NCBI GenBank assembly: GCA_036346205.1
Contig: JARFJB010002033.1
Span: forward strand, 340,001-404,000
From: Vesta saturnalis
Lineage: Eukaryota; Arthropoda; Insecta; Coleoptera; Lampyridae
DNA: 64,000 bases
Reading direction: 5' to 3'
Each line of letters begins with the position of its first letter. Within the stretch, counting starts at the first letter, position 1. Position numbers and translations under genes: made by a program. The notes below the pieces were generated by a model. That model had not been told where the DNA came from. It did not search any database and was given only the letters and a program-made list of their open reading frames with translations. This document shows positions 44,490 through 57,779 of this stretch, in pieces.

Positions 44490-45530
44490 TTGTTTTTATC
44501 TCAACATGAATATTCTGCTCGAAAAGAAATTTTTTCCGGAAAAAATTTTGTTTGGAACAAGCACGCATTAAATTCTAACACAATCTGTTACATGGGAAGA
44601 TGCTAATTAACCTATTCCCATTTCACTTAAAAATAACAAACTTTAATTCGCTACAACTGTTATCAAACGCGACCGACCGAAATCTAATTTATACCCTGGC
44701 GCTACTGCCGTCAATTTACCCGTGTACTAAAATAATACTGTAACTATATATTCTAATAGTATCAATTTTGTAACGTAATATTTTACCCAGCTCGAATATA
44801 ATATGAAATTTTACAATGTAACCTTTGTGGCTACCAAAAAATTACACCATGGCTAATCATCTGACCATTACATAAAAAAAAACAACAAAGATGTGATACG
44901 CACTTTAAGTTAATGACATCCATTTCTTATTTCAAATAAATAGATTTATTAAATCCTCTTATTGGAATATATCTGAAAAATGTGATATTTCCAAATTCAC
45001 GGCTTGGATATTTGTAAAACAATCCTTACACATTTATCAGCAAATTATATCTGCTGACGACTCGCGCAAGATGCCACAATGTGAATAATTAACATATTTA
45101 AGAAAAGGTGCCATTGATGGAACATGAACAAGTGCTCCATCGTGTAGTCAAGCTTCGAATCATTTCATAGGTATGCACAATGTAATTCTCTTTGGTTTAA
45201 TTGTACAAGCTACAAAAAATATTTCTATCTGTACTACTTCTGTAGCCACTTGACCTAAATTTCAATTTCCATTCTTAAATTGGAACACGCATTTAAAAGA
45301 TATGCTTGCTTGGAAATGGTAATATTAAACGAAATAGGGAACTAGAATAATTTAATCGGTATTGAATGGAATATAAAGGTATCCCCTATCGTATAAAATA
45401 CCTTACGTACTAACTGTACAGAACTATTGCCTATAATCAGTGACTTAATGAATCTCAATCGGTATTAAAATTTTTAAATGAATAAGTTAAAACTTGAAAT
45501 TAAAAAAACTAACCATAATACAATTCGTTT
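44490..45530. other. No recognised gene
   Basis: AT-rich sequence, no ORF above 60 codons, no clear repeat. Confidence 0.35.
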
Positions 45531-45539
45531 TTGGCGCAA

Positions 45540-46470
45540 TTTAGAATTGTAAATAGTAAATTGTTATGATAGGGTAAATTAAAAGGTAGGGGATTAAATT
45601 GAAGATGGCGAGAAATGAATGAGGCTTAAGCCAGTCAAGCCTTAGTGGAAGACTCACGTCTGTTTTTGTTTGCGGTATTCACAATATACGTGAAACGGGT
45701 TAGTGTAGTAGATGGAACAAGTTATATCATACCGAGGGTGTATCGAACATTACCGTAAAACTCTCCGCTTCCATTTATATGGGATAATATTGAGTTTCAC
45801 CACATCCCCGAGTTATTTTATCGTTGTTTCGTTTTGTCAATAGTGACATTTTTCGGTCATAGAAGTAATTGGTTCTAGTGTTTTTAGAAGTGCTGAATCT
45901 TTATTTTGTTGACCTGCTTAACGCATTTTCGTTATGCGGATTAATTTAACGAGTTGCTGGTTAAGACGGACACGTACATCGCGCAGCTCAAACAAAATAC
46001 AAACTTGCTATGTATAGTGCCGGTTTAATTAAGTGTAGATTAAATAGATTAACGTTACAGAATGCTTTGTAAATAACGCAATGATCGCCAATATGGTTAA
46101 ATATTTGTGCATCCACGATAAATCGGATGAAAAATTAGTCACTTTTGGTTGAATTAACTATCGTAAATTTAATTCGAGTAATTATGAATGGGAAGTTGTC
46201 GTTTGTGTGATATTATTTGGAGAGCGTTACCGTAGAAATTCAGCTATCCATCTGGCTCCTGGTGGACCAGTTGCACGTCATATTATATTGTGGTGATAAC
46301 AATAAAGTGTTTTTTTTGGGTTTATGTGGAGGATGCATTCGCTTGCTTTCGTGTAAACTATTGTAGAAAAGCCCTTCAGGAAATTTAGAAACAGGCGTAT
46401 TCATTCATACGATCTATTTGTTAATATCTTGCATTTTTTATTTGTGTAACGTTGGGTATTGAAAGTTCAT
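45540..46470 (+). repeat. Copy D of the ~3-kb repeat (partial)
   Basis: 45560-46010 matches copy B 20800-21240 ('atggcg', 'tttgtttgcggt', 'gg.gtgtatcgaa', 'caccacatccccgagttatt', 'gcggattaatttaacga', 'caaacaaaatacaaact'). 46020-46470 matches the end parts of copies B and C ('ggcgtattcattc'). A Jockey-type LINE follows. Confidence 0.75.
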
Positions 46471-46489
46471 TTTCAACAACAGAGCCAAC

Positions 46490-46912
46490 GGTAATCATCA
46501 AGCCAAAGACAGCAATATCCGCAAGGTGTACCTCAAAATTCTAAACAGAAGACACCCAAACTCAGCAAATTGAAGTCATGCTTTACGTCTTCAAATCTAA
46601 CAACAGATACAACAGCAGCAACAGTCCTATCAACAAATACATCAACAATAACGCAGCCAACAGCAACAACGAGACAACCAAGAATATCAGCAACGACACC
46701 CCCAGCAATCACAACAGCGATCATCAAGCCGAAGACAGCAATATCCATCTCAACTCGCGCCTCAGATGCAACCACTAACAACTCCTCAAACTTCAAGTGA
46801 CATCAATCAGCAAAATTATGATTTTACTTCGATAATAATCACTCTTCAACAAACAATCCAAGCACAACAGACAATTAATGAACTTACCACACAAATTCGA
46901 CTCCTAAACTAA
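46490..46912 (+). pseudogene. LINE ORF1-like Gln-rich end
   Basis: In one frame the plus strand is rich in Gln, Ser and Asn and ends 'TLQQTIQAQQTINELTTQIR' followed by a stop at 46911. Overlapping ORFs in other frames (46570-46800, 46578-46778, and minus 46533-46796) are low-complexity shadows. No CCHC knuckle could be seen. Confidence 0.5.
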
Positions 46913-46922
46913 AAAAATAAAA

Positions 46923-49279
46923 ATGGCGCCAATATACAAAATAGCTGAATGGAACGCTAATCATAAACATGAGCTAGAAACCTTTCTCCTGCACAAAGAA
47001 ATAGACTTTTCTCAGAAACACATTTTAATAGCAGAACTCATTTTAAAACACAAAATTATCAATTTTACTTCAGAAATCACACCGAAGCAGACAACCACGC
47101 CTGAGGTGACACGGCCATTTTAATCAAAAACACATTAAACACCACATGTTACCTCCCTATCAAGAGAAATGCTTGCAAGCTACATCCATAGAGATATAAG
47201 ACTGGAATGGTCTACTAGTCATATCAGCTTCATACTCCTCCCCAAATTATGCTGTCAACAAACAAGGCTTCATCGAATACTTCGAATCACTAGGCAACAG
47301 GTTCTTATCAGGAGATGACTTCAATGCAAAGTATACACTATGGGGTTCCCGAATCTCCCCTCCTGGTAGAGGCAGGGCACTACAGTAAATAATGCAAGAG
47401 CTCAAACTGGGCATCCTCTCAACATACGAACCATCCTACTGGCCTACCGACCCAGGTAAACTACCTGCCCTGCTGGACTTCATTGTAACTAAAGAAATAA
47501 CCTCAACCCACCTCAAAATTACATTACGCCAATTATAGCAACTGTGAGTAGCAGGTTCATTGCTTTTGAAAGAGATCCAAAATTGTACAACAAAAGAACC
47601 GACTGGGATTTCTACAAAGAAATCATTCACAATCGCTTGCACCTAAAAATCTCCCTCCAAACTAATAATGAACTTGAATTAGACATACAAGATTTCACAA
47701 AAATAATTCAAGAAGCAACAGCAAAAATTGATAGCAAAAGAGAACAAGAAAGTTGTCCCATGATAGTAGAAAGAAAAATACCTGAAAAAAGACGGCTACG
47801 ACGTATCTGACAGAACACAAGATACCCATCATACAAGAGACGCTTAACCAACCAACAACAGAACTCTAAGAAATTATTAAAGAGCTAAAAAATGAACATT
47901 TTGAAGAATATCTCACAACCCTGCGTGCAACAACAGATACAAATTATTCTCTCTGGATGGCTATCAAAAGAATAAAAGCCCAAAAATAACCTATTCCACC
48001 CCTGAAACAGCCAAATGGACCATGAGCACAATCATAACCAAAAAAAGCAGACCTTTTCGCACAACACCTTGAGAGTGTTTTTTATCCAATCGCTTCACAA
48101 ATTTCTGTTGAAGAAGAAGCAGAAATACAAAACTCATCAGATATGCCATTCAGTTAGCGTTGCCGTTGGACTGTTTCACAGTTAAGGAAGTAAAACCAAT
48201 GATCAAATTCAATCTCAATTTCAGGAAAGCAACAGGCATTGACTTACTTACAGGCAAGCTACTCACAGAACTACCACGCAAGGGCCTAGTGTTACAACCA
48301 TGCTTTACAATGCAGTACTGAGACTGGGGTACTTCCCAGTCCAGTGGAAAGTAGCACAGGTAATTCAGGTACTCAAACCTGGGAAATCAGCATATGAAGT
48401 TACCTCCTACACACCCATTAACTTGCTGTCAGTAGTAGGCAAAGTATTGGAAAAACTCTTAGCTGAAAGTCTAACTTCCATCCTAGAAGATAGTAGCACG
48501 ATTCCAGATCATCAATTTGAGTTTAGGAGGGATTACTCTGCAGTACAACAGGTGCACCGAATAGTCCACAACATAAACCAAGCTTTTGAAGAGAAGCAAT
48601 ACTACACAGCAGCTCTTCTTGATGAAAGTCAGGCTTTCGATAAAGTGTGGTACTACTACCTCACCCACTACATCTTATTTTCAAATCGTCATTTCCACGT
48701 TAAAATTCGACAACACCGTCGGCGCTCCACGCTATCAACTCGAGGGTCCCCCAGGGAAGTGTCCTTGGTCCGATTCTATATCTCGTGTACACATCAGATA
48801 TACCAACAAGTCCGCACGCCCTCACTTCTACCTTTGCTGATGACAAGATAATAACGACAAAACATACAACTCCTTCAACAGAACTTAAATCAACTGGCTG
48901 AGTGGACCAAACGATGGCGAATTTAACTCAATGAAGCTAGATCGTTTCATATCACATTCACCAAATGCAGAGGAAATACACCCCCAGTCTAATAAATAAC
49001 ATTCCACTAACTCAAGGTAATAAAGTTAAATATCTTGGCTTACACCTTGACAAAGGCATAACCTGGAAACCTCATCTATGGGAAAAAAGGAAACAAATCG
49101 GCATATTGTTTAGTAAGCATTACTGGTTACTACGCAGAAAATTAAAACTATCCCTAACAAGTAAACTCTTAATCTACAATGCGATCTTTAAACCAGTATG
49201 GACGTATGGCATACAGCTTTGGGGAACAACGGCTAACTCTAACATTAAAATATTTTCTGAGCGACGTGAAAATACCTAA
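46923..49279 (+). pseudogene. LINE ORF2: endonuclease and reverse transcriptase
   Basis: ATG 46923 opens 'APIYKIAEWNANHKHELETF', the AP-endonuclease start. Shifted frames continue with 'SAYSSPNYAVNKQGFIEYFE' and 'FLSGDDFNAKYTLWGSR' (endonuclease GDFNA, with an extra Asp), then 'LLDFIVTKEI' near 47475. RT motifs in 48300-48851 are 'LGYFPVQWKVAQVIQVLKPG', 'YTPINLLSVVGKVLEKLL', 'DHQFEFRRDYSAVQQVHRI' and 'LDESQAFDKVWYYYLTHYI'; the last normally reads LDxSQAFDxVW. The C-terminal part at 48965-49279 has 'VKYLGLHLDKGITWKPHL' and 'PVWTYGIQLWGTTANSN'. The Tyr-x-Asp-Asp motif has decayed to 'FADDK' near 48830. Confidence 0.87.
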
Positions 49280-49435
49280 GTAAATGAGAATATCACGCAA
49301 ATGCCTTGGCTATGGACCTACTTGATAATAGTGGAACCCTAAGACTAAAGAGACACAAACCACTAGACCTACCTAATATTATTATAAATGAGTATATTGT
49401 GAGACATTACATTCCCGACGTCATTAATATACAAG

Positions 49436-52010
49436 AGAAAAAGTAAAGATCCCAGGACACTACCCTGCGGAACTCCCATTGTAACGGTGAGTACTTTGGA
49501 AATAAGATTTAGATAAGATACAAACTGTCTTCTCATACGACCCCTATAAGTTGTTCGACTCCAAAAGAATTAGTTCTGATAATATGTTATGCTGAACACA
49601 GTCGAAAGTCATAGTTATCACCAGAGCCATTTGTAGGTAGCGGACCGCGAAAATTTTATTATTGTAATAAACGTTTGTCAAATCGCCATTGTTACCGCGA
49701 TAGAAAAGATAATTAGTGAATTTTTAATATCTTAATAATACGTGGTAATTTGCTAATGTTTTCAAAATATTTTATTTATACATTTTTATCGAAGGAATGT
49801 GGAATTGTTTGTAACCGATATTTGTCTAGGGTTGTAAAACACATGTTGGGGAGTGAGTAGTAGGTGCACGCTTAAAAATGCTTTACGGAAGGAGCGTAAC
49901 GAATCATTGGAATTTCTTATGAGCCGATTCTTAATGGAAAAATGTCACTAGCTTAATAAGTAATTGTGTCGGTACAGACCGCGATCAAAAGACATCTTTG
50001 TTTGTTACTTGGAAACTCGAGAGAAATGTAGCGTTGTTACGGACGAATGCATATTTTTAAAATTAAGATGTCGTGCAATAATAATATGAAACTGTTCCAA
50101 CGTAAATTAATGTTTCTTGTTTTTTTATATTACTTTTGAAAAATGGGGGTTGATTGAGGGAGTAAAGTTAGTTAGGCTTGAAAACGGGGGAAAGTTAGTT
50201 ACAGTTAAGAGTGTCAATCGAGCAAGATCGATTTTTGATTAATTAGAAACTCCCATTGTAAACAGTTTGTCTTTAAAATATTTCGTGCGTGTACATTTTC
50301 TTTTGAATTAGCCGACACTAATTTGTCTTTTCTTTCGAGTGTTAGTTGTAATGTGTTTTTCAAATATTAATCTATAAATAACAGTCACCCTTTTTGAAGT
50401 TAAACTGCATAGGTTAACGCTTTGTGTCTGTGATCAATTAAAGGAAGTGTAAATAGGTAATTTTATATAAAGGAAAGTTCGCAGCAAATCATTTACCAGA
50501 CTAGATAACATATTAAATACCAAACATTGCCTTGCAAAGGTATCTTATTCGTACGCGGGCCCCTCAAGCTGAAATCTGCTAAAATAAAAGACAGTACAAG
50601 GCCCTCTCCCTCTGGTATTTGTGTGAATTAGCATTGTTGTTTATATTTGTGTAGAGGTGGCTGGTGAATGGGTACAGGATACCGCTTTGGTTACTAACTG
50701 TAAAAGTCAATTACCAAGTAGGTACACACTCCCGGGCCAGACCATTAAACACCTCGAATTTTTATTTCTATTGTCACGATGTTGGTCATCTATTCATAAC
50801 TTACCCTTGTAAGGCTTTGTTTTAATGTTTTTTTTGTCAGTTTGTTTAAGTAGAATTATTTGCCTGCGAGCTGATTTCTCTTTGTAGGTGATTTATTGTA
50901 ATTTGACTTAACGTATTTTGTGCTTTGGTGGTTACTGAACAATTGGGTACGTGTAAATTCCTTGTCTGTTTTCTTTTATTCTTGCCTTTACCTTATTATC
51001 ACCTGCGCAATTTTACTGTTGTTGGATATTATATGTACCGTAACTTGATTTATTGTTTTATGTGCTTATTTACTTAAAGACCGGCATGATTGGTTTTAAA
51101 GGGCCATATGTTTGGTATTATGATTTTTATTTTGATTATTTATGACCCAATTGTGCGTGTGACTACATGTGCTCTTTTATTATTGTGTTTCTGTGTAACT
51201 AAACTACTTTTTATTCATTTTCTCTTAATGTTATAATTTTGTACGCAATTTAACCTGATTTAATGGAGTTTTGTTATATATTTAACCCTTTCATTGTTTT
51301 TTTTGTGTTATTTGATTTATTAATGTACTTGTGCAATTACTTATTTATGAATAAAGTGGATTTTATTGGTGGTTCTTTCCCACAATAGTATATTAACGGG
51401 CTGAACACAGCTGCGCAACGCTCGTTGATTTTAATTAGAGTAGTTTCATTTTTTTTTTATTTACCTGCCCCTCATGATGAAACACGTACCTCATCCAGCC
51501 TATCTAACTCAGCTAGCACAACGTACCTACCACTAGACGGCCACTTCGTTTGATTAGATTTGAGGTTTGCGAGTAATTAAATATCAGACTTATAAATAAA
51601 TCCTAATGTTTTAAGTATTGTCAGGCAAGTCAAAATAAGACAGCCAATTAATTTGAGTAATATTAACATTATTGTCAGTCAAGTCAAGATAAATCACTTA
51701 GAGATTGTTTTGTTCTTGAATTTGGATTATTGCAAATAAGTCAAAATTACGCCTTTCAAGATAGGGTACCTGGAGGACGCTACACATTAGTTTATTATTA
51801 CTGTCTAGATTTTTATAAATGTAGTCTAAAATGCTCAATAGCGCTGAGATAGTTGACATGTTTTGCCGAAATCCAAATTGTTGGTCAATTAACATGTTAA
51901 AATACCGAAGAAAATATAATCTTGTAATTAACTTTTCCACAATTTTTGAAAATATAGATAGTAAACATATTTGATTATTTTTAATGGTACAGCATCCTGG
52001 CCACAAAAGG
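49436..52010 (-). mobile_element. LINE RT fragment split by a 2.1-kb insertion
   Basis: Right part, 52006-51775, minus: 'NQICLLSIFSKIVEKLITRL', 'LIDQQFGFRQNMSTISALLS' and 'YKNLDSNNKLMCSV'. Left part, 49640-49440, minus: 'MTFDCVQHNILSELI', 'FVSYLNLIS' and, with a shift, 'GVPQGSVLGSLL'-type sequence (here 'TMGVPQGSVLG'). In LINE RT these two blocks are normally adjacent. Sequence from about 49636 to 51772 therefore interrupts one element. Confidence 0.75.
49636..51772. mobile_element. Non-coding 2.1-kb insertion of unknown class
   Basis: It interrupts a LINE RT gene between the 'NNKLMCSV' and 'FDCVQHNIL' motifs. It has no ORF above 60 codons apart from the LINE tail end. The edges carry short inverted similarity ('gtaggtagcggacc' on the left, the complement of 'ggacgctacaca' on the right). 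It could be a solo LTR or a non-autonomous DNA element. Confidence 0.5.
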
Positions 52011-52019
52011 TAGAGTTCT

Positions 52020-53310
52020 TGAGACCCATTATAACATTATACATGGTTTTGTAAGTATTCAACAGTAGAACTTGCATCTTCATTACATGTTGAGGTTAAG
52101 GTTGGGGTATTTCCATGTTACGCAAGTTGTATTCGGTAGATGTCGCTGTAAGTGCGATTCTAAGAAAAAATTGTTTGTCGATAGAAAAATGAAACGCGTT
52201 AGTCTTGGTTTGCGCAATTCGTACTTCGTAAAGTTCCGTACCGAGTTGTGTATGGACGGAATGGAAGAATATAAGCTAAACATGTACATTGTAACAGAAA
52301 TTTAAATATATAGGAATTAAGTTACGCCACTGGTAGGGGTTTAAAATAAATTACATATTGAAATATTTTATTTAAATGTAACATTCGCATCCTCAGGTTC
52401 AAATTAAGTAACAATCGGACATTCAAAATGTAGAGATCAATAATAAATTTGGCGAACATTGTAAAGAAATGTAGAAAATTAAGTGGTAATTGAAAGACCA
52501 TGTTTTGATAAATGAGGATTGCTCATTTGTTTTGCACATAACCGTTGCGCCGATTTGAATTTAACAAAATAATTTTAATCACATCACATTTTAACGCGCG
52601 GCCGACAAATTTTCACATAAAATCAATCAGAAATTGATGTAATCGATTTCGATCGGGAAAAAAAAACGTAATTCAGTTGTATTAGGATGCTAATAACATA
52701 GAAAAATTATAAGAATAAAATTCATGTTTGCTCTAAGAAATTTATTTAAAATTTTGTTCATTTTGCGCAGTGTAAATTTAAAGAATTTTATCAGCATCAG
52801 CATCATTTTACGAACTTTCATTGGTTATATCCCTTCTGGTTTAGGGGTGGAAGGTTATAAATAGAAGTATCAAAATCGAGACAAAAAGTCTTAATTCAGC
52901 CTTTACACGAGACGGTCGCTGATATATGTATATTTTTAATGTCAACAAGGGTTACTGGTCATTGAAAGTAACCGCGGCCATTTTATAAAAAAGGTTGTCG
53001 AATAAATTTCGTGTTATTTATTAAACATAGTCACAAATCTATTAGTGATTTTAGAAAAGGTAAAAAGTGTTAAAGTCAGATAAAAGGAAACTGACTTAAA
53101 GTTATCTAAATTGTGTTGATGCAGTAATTTAAAATTGGTTACAATAAAAGTTCAATGAGTAATGTGTATGTGCACAAGTTAACAAACCTATATTGACAAA
53201 CAATTGTTCTATACTCACTTCTTTTAAAGAACAAATAAGCAATTTACATTATACTTTCAAAATAAGGTTAATGAAGAATTGGTCTGGTCCACAATTATTA
53301 ATTATAATCG
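52020..53310. other. No recognised gene
   Basis: A 77-codon plus ORF (52072-52305) without a motif, overlapped by a minus ORF. The rest is AT-rich sequence up to the piggyBac end. Confidence 0.35.
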
Positions 53311-53316
53311 AAAGGC

Positions 53317-55581
53317 TTAACACGTCTAACGCCAAAGACAAAAACCGTTAGAATAGACCGACAACTAAGAACTAACAAAATGCTTTTTGTTAACGACATA
53401 GAACATGCTGTGTACGTACATTTTCATAAGATAAAGAAATCATATTTTCCGGTTCTTTAGTTCCAGCTCACATATGGGACACTGGTCTATAGGGAAAAAT
53501 TGAAGTAGTAGCTCACGTGTCTCAAATGTAAGACACGACAAAGGCAAATAAAGATTCTAAAAAACTTAAATTTTATTCTTTATATAGATTTTGTACATAT
53601 AACAGAAACTTATAATTCTCGAAAATAGATAAGAATCAGCTCAAAACTGTATGGTATTTTGAAAAACACTTGTCTGGGCACAATCCTATTGGATATCCTT
53701 TATCGTCGTGGCATAAGTCACAAACATACCAAGTTTGTGTCCTTCGATTGCCCTGCGAATAGATTCGATACCTAACTCTTTTCTCCAATTTCCTTGGAAA
53801 ACGTGATCCTGTAGCCTGTCCAAAAGAAACCATTTGAATGAGTTAATTTATATTCCTAACATAAACTTACCTTGACCAGGCAATCGTTGTTTGTTGACTG
53901 GATAAGACCTTTCACATCATTACGGAAAGTTAACTTTTTTTCCGTTTACCTTTTGAAAAATACAGTTCCCGTTCCAAAGCCAAAGGTCCAGTAAATGAAA
54001 AAATAATTTCAAATACCATCTTATTGTCTTTCGGGGTGTTGTATAAGTAAGATAACAATTGATCTGTTCTGTCTATACCGGAAATGTGTTATAGTCGAAA
54101 ACTATGTTTGGTTTGGTATGTCCTACTGCCCGCTTATTTGTCGCCTTGATCATTTCAAATTTATGATCAGTAGATATCACAAGAACGTCTCTTTTGTCTC
54201 GCCATTTTCCTACAATTACTCTTCCAAATTGTTTCGCTCTTCTTTAGTTTTGTCTTTCGTTTGCATTTCCTTTTTTATTCTTTCTTAGTGATCCCACAAT
54301 GTGTTTTCTCAATTCAGCTAGGCCAACACTGGTATAATAATTATCGAGAAAAATTGTATGACCCTTGTTTCTGTATGGTTCCATGAGTTTATTCACAACA
54401 GAATATCCATGTCCATGATCAGCATCCTGGGCTGTACCTTTACCAGAATAAATTAACAAATTCAGAAGAAACCCATCAGGAGTGCATAATTCGTACAATT
54501 TAATTCCATATCTTGCTGCTTTATTCGGAATGTATTGTCGAAAGTACAATCTACCTCGCCACAGTAATAATGACATCTTGAATATTTTGCAAAATGTGAT
54601 AATGATTTTATGTAGTCGAGATGTCATACCGTCACTATCATCGTAAAAGCATAAACAACCGATTACGCCCCATTGTTTTATTGAAAAATGGATGATAGTA
54701 TAACATATCTTCGACCAATAGTGCTTCATGTTGGGCATTTTTATATTTCCTATTGCTGCACATAAACCAAGAATTTTTTTTATATCTATTGGTGTCACAT
54801 TTTTCCACGCTTGCATATTTTACTTTTTGGAAACACCTTTTGATAACATAAGTTATGCTCTGTTATTTGTCCAGCCGGCAACTTTCCGTATAAGTTCGTC
54901 ATCAAATAAAAAAGAAAATACTTCAACTGAGGTAACATTGTTAGGCAAATTAACTTTGATACCTTCTTGTCCAGTGAAATCAAATAAAGGGGGATCTTCT
55001 TCTATATGAACCCAGTCTTCCTCGTTATCTTGATTATCTTCACTTACCTCAGCATTCAGCAAATTTTCACATGAGTTATCACTTTGTTGCTCTTCACTTT
55101 CCGTATCAGAATTTGAATGTATTGATGCATCATTGCTTGAATCCTCAAATGCTTCTGCAAGGGAGTCGTCATCAGAATAGTGGTCTTTGTCTACATTCCC
55201 TATATCCTCTTGTCCAATTTTTCAAATCTCGGCTTGGAGCTCTTTTTCAGTTAGGCTCCTCTTTGAAGGAAACATTGTAAATCACTCAAACAAACCGCAA
55301 AAGTACCGATTTAAATCAATAAAAGACCACAAGCATATACTGCATAATCACATGTTTCGACCACAATAAATACAACATAACCTCAAACAACTCAGAGACC
55401 ACACGTTCCACAAATGAGTCGCACATTCCTATAGACCTCCTAAAAATACAAAATTCTTATATGCAGACCGTGCAGAAAACGATCGCATACACCGAACCTG
55501 GACCTGTGACTCACATCTGAGACGGTGGTCTATCGTGCAAAACAGGGCGGCTCATATATGACGCGATAGTGAACGTGTTAA
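53317..55581 (-). mobile_element. piggyBac element with TTAA ends
   Basis: TTAA occurs at 53317-53320 and 55578-55581. Reading inward, both ends start 'cacgt' ('TTAACACGTCTAACG' left, 'TTAACACGTTCACTATCG' right on the opposite strand). Subterminal sequences on both sides contain similar 'ctcacat..g.gac..tggtctat' motifs. Length is 2.26 kb, near the usual autonomous size. It encloses a broken minus-strand transposase. Confidence 0.9.
53636..55275 (-). pseudogene. piggyBac transposase, broken
   Basis: The ATG near 55275 starts 'MFPSKRSLTEKELQAEI' and an acidic N-terminus ('DDDSLAEAFEDSSND'). The frame 55062-54853 has 'PPLFDFTGQEGIKVNLPNNV', the start of the conserved region. The frame 54816-54244 has 'MQAWKNVTPIDIKKILGLCA', 'NKAARYGIKLYELCTPDGFL' and 'NKGHTIFLDNYYTSVGLAEL' (second catalytic Asp in LDNYYTS), then 'GSLRKNKKGN'. 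The C-terminal cysteine-rich domain is at 53833-53636 ('YVCDLCHDDKGYPIGLCPDK', 'CFSKYH'). Stops near 54848 and losses between 54240 and 53850 inactivate it. Confidence 0.92.
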
Positions 55582-55589
55582 GGATTGTT

Positions 55590-56425
55590 AACTGTATTTA
55601 AACTTGGAAATTAACAATCAATTAAGTGAATATAAATGGTTTAAATAATTACATCTTAAATTGGGATGGTAATTCCAATTGATCTAAGTAAAGCAAAATA
55701 GGTCAGTTTCAAAGCTTACAACTTTTTTATTCTAAGCCCAATTGGTGTAAAACTTGGCAGAGATCTTCCCTGTAGACATATAACAACACTCAGAAAATAT
55801 AATTTTTTTTGATACTTAACTTCGTTAATTAAAAATTAAATTATCATAAAAAATGTAGTTTTGCGGTCCGTGTTTTACATACGACCGGTTTCAGTGCAAG
55901 TAGCTTCCTTATTTTAGTTTTAAAATGTGAGAAATTTTAACCAGTGACGTATCAAAGTAATATAAAGGTAAATGCAATTTCAAATTTTGAAAAAATATTT
56001 AAATTTCGATACGTGCAGATTTCGTTCTAAATGCAAATATTTTCGTTTTAAGTAAACCGACATGTAGGTTTTAATTGTTCTTTAACGTTCCGTATTAAAG
56101 TACACGCATTTATTATGTAGATTAATCCCAATTAATAAATAATTAAATTCTCAGACGAGAGAGAGAACGGACTACGTTGGACGAGCTTCTGATCGACGAC
56201 TCAATACGAATGGTGTCGCATGCGCGATGCACGAAATCGAGCAGGTTTGCACAAAACACAAAGTAAAAATAATAATGTACTGATGCAATATTTCATATAT
56301 AAAACAGATGATGATAAAATAATACAAATTCAAAGTTCATATTTATAGCAGAAACTTAAATTTAAAATTATATAAAAATACACATTTCGATCCACTTACT
56401 GTAGTGCCTGTTATTGATGATGTGA
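55590..56425. other. No recognised gene
   Basis: AT-rich sequence right of the piggyBac TTAA; no ORF or inverted end. Confidence 0.35.
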
Positions 56426-56429
56426 ATGG

Positions 56430-57300
56430 ATTGATTGATTGCGGCTGTGATTATTTCAGCCTACATTTTTTCTACTTGTTCAAGGATCCTCTTCTTTTTT
56501 TGCATTAGTACATTTACCTCTTCTTCCCTTCTCTTTTTTATTCGACTCTGTATTTATGTTTGATAACCTCTTATGTTCCGCATCGGAATAAGCCGACCCG
56601 GCCTGCGCACCTTAGAAATTAATTTTTTTGGTAATGTGAAACTTATCTAACCTTCCGGCTGCCTGAACACCATCATAAACCTGTCTCTGCGCAAGGAGAA
56701 ACCGACCAAGTTGATTTTCTATGACCAACTGTTTATTAGTTGAGAAGCCAAACTCAACAAAAACATTGACATAGCCCCGAATCAGTAATTTCTTGAAGAA
56801 TGACAAGAATAACTCGGACGCAGAAAATTCTTTCAATACAAAAATCCAAAATGAATCAAGACACTCACTCCTGTTGTATGCGTTCACTCGAAGGCGTACT
56901 GTAGGCTTAGTAATTATAAGTTTGAATTCTTGGACAATGCTGTCACATTGAGTACCACTCACCCAATTTCAAATATTTCAATAAGACAATGTTTTGTTCG
57001 ACAGAAATTGCTCCATTTATAACGTCTTCTTTAACGAAGATATCCATGTTTGTCATGAGCTTGATAAGGTCTGCGTAAAGGAAAGGTCCATCACTTTGAA
57101 ATTCGGAAAGAAATTTTTCAGTTTTTCGAACAATTAAGGCAAAGAATGACAATTTAGCTGGCAGCAATTTGTCCCTCAATTTATCGCACATTTAACTGCT
57201 AGACGTGATATCTAATTTGTCACGTGTTGCTCGTTCAACAAATTTATCCAAATGAGGCAGAACTTCCAGCAATCGACGGCGACAGCCGACAAACGTGAAA
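56430..57300 (-). pseudogene. hAT-like transposase C-terminal fragment
   Basis: Minus frames read 'LDKFVERATRDKLDI'-like sequence near 57220, 'MCDKLRDKLLPAKLSFFALI', 'FLSEFQSDGPFLYADLIKLM' and then 'VFVEFGFSTNKQLVIENQLG' and 'RFLLAQRQVYDGVQAAG'. 'FSTNK....EN.....LIAQR.V.D' is the C-terminal motif of a multi-copy arthropod hAT-like family. A Lys/Glu-rich tail follows to about 56430. The catalytic part is missing. Confidence 0.6.
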
Positions 57301-57304
57301 GATA

Positions 57305-57775
57305 CAAGTTTAAAATGAGAAGAAGAGAGACAGGATAATATTTATATTACTCGCGGTGGGTGGAAATATACAGCGAATGGTGATCTCTTTTACAGTGGCG
57401 TAGTGCCGCGAAAATATGTAGCTGCCGCCACATGAAGATTACGGAAATTTCCCGAATTATCTGTTTTTCCCTGACTTTTACCGGTTTTCTATACCTGTAG
57501 CAACCCTGATTATTTTTAATTATCTTCATTTACATAAATATTTTAAATTGTGCACAGAGCCTCCATGAGTACTGCGCCTGACAATCCCCAATCGCCCGTT
57601 GGTTTACACGACTGTGATGAATTATGAGATAATTATAGATGAAGATGCTTGAGGAACAAATGAAAAATTTGATAAGTTGGTTTCTGAATATTGAATTGTA
57701 GATAATATTTTTACTGATTTCATTGTAGTATCATGTCCAAGAATTTAGCCATTTAAATCGAACAGCAGCCAGTTG
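57305..57775. other. No recognised gene
   Basis: Mixed sequence including a GC-richer patch near 57400-57440; the 60-codon minus ORF here has no motif. Confidence 0.3.
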
Positions 57776-57779
57776 CAAA

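Larger units (their letters stand above)
46480..49430 (+). mobile_element. Jockey-type LINE, decayed
   Basis: A Gln/Asn-rich ORF1-like stretch (46490-46900) is followed by ORF2: an endonuclease from 46923, RT at 48300-48850 and a C-terminal region at 48965-49430. The order, the 'IAEWNAN' start of the endonuclease and the RT motifs suggest the Jockey clade. There are stops and shifts throughout. No clear A-tail was found; the recognisable sequence ends against another LINE in reverse orientation. Confidence 0.85.

Noticed and set aside
46533..46800. Overlapping ORFs on both strands
   Set aside because: Low-complexity shadows of the Gln-rich LINE ORF1 region.
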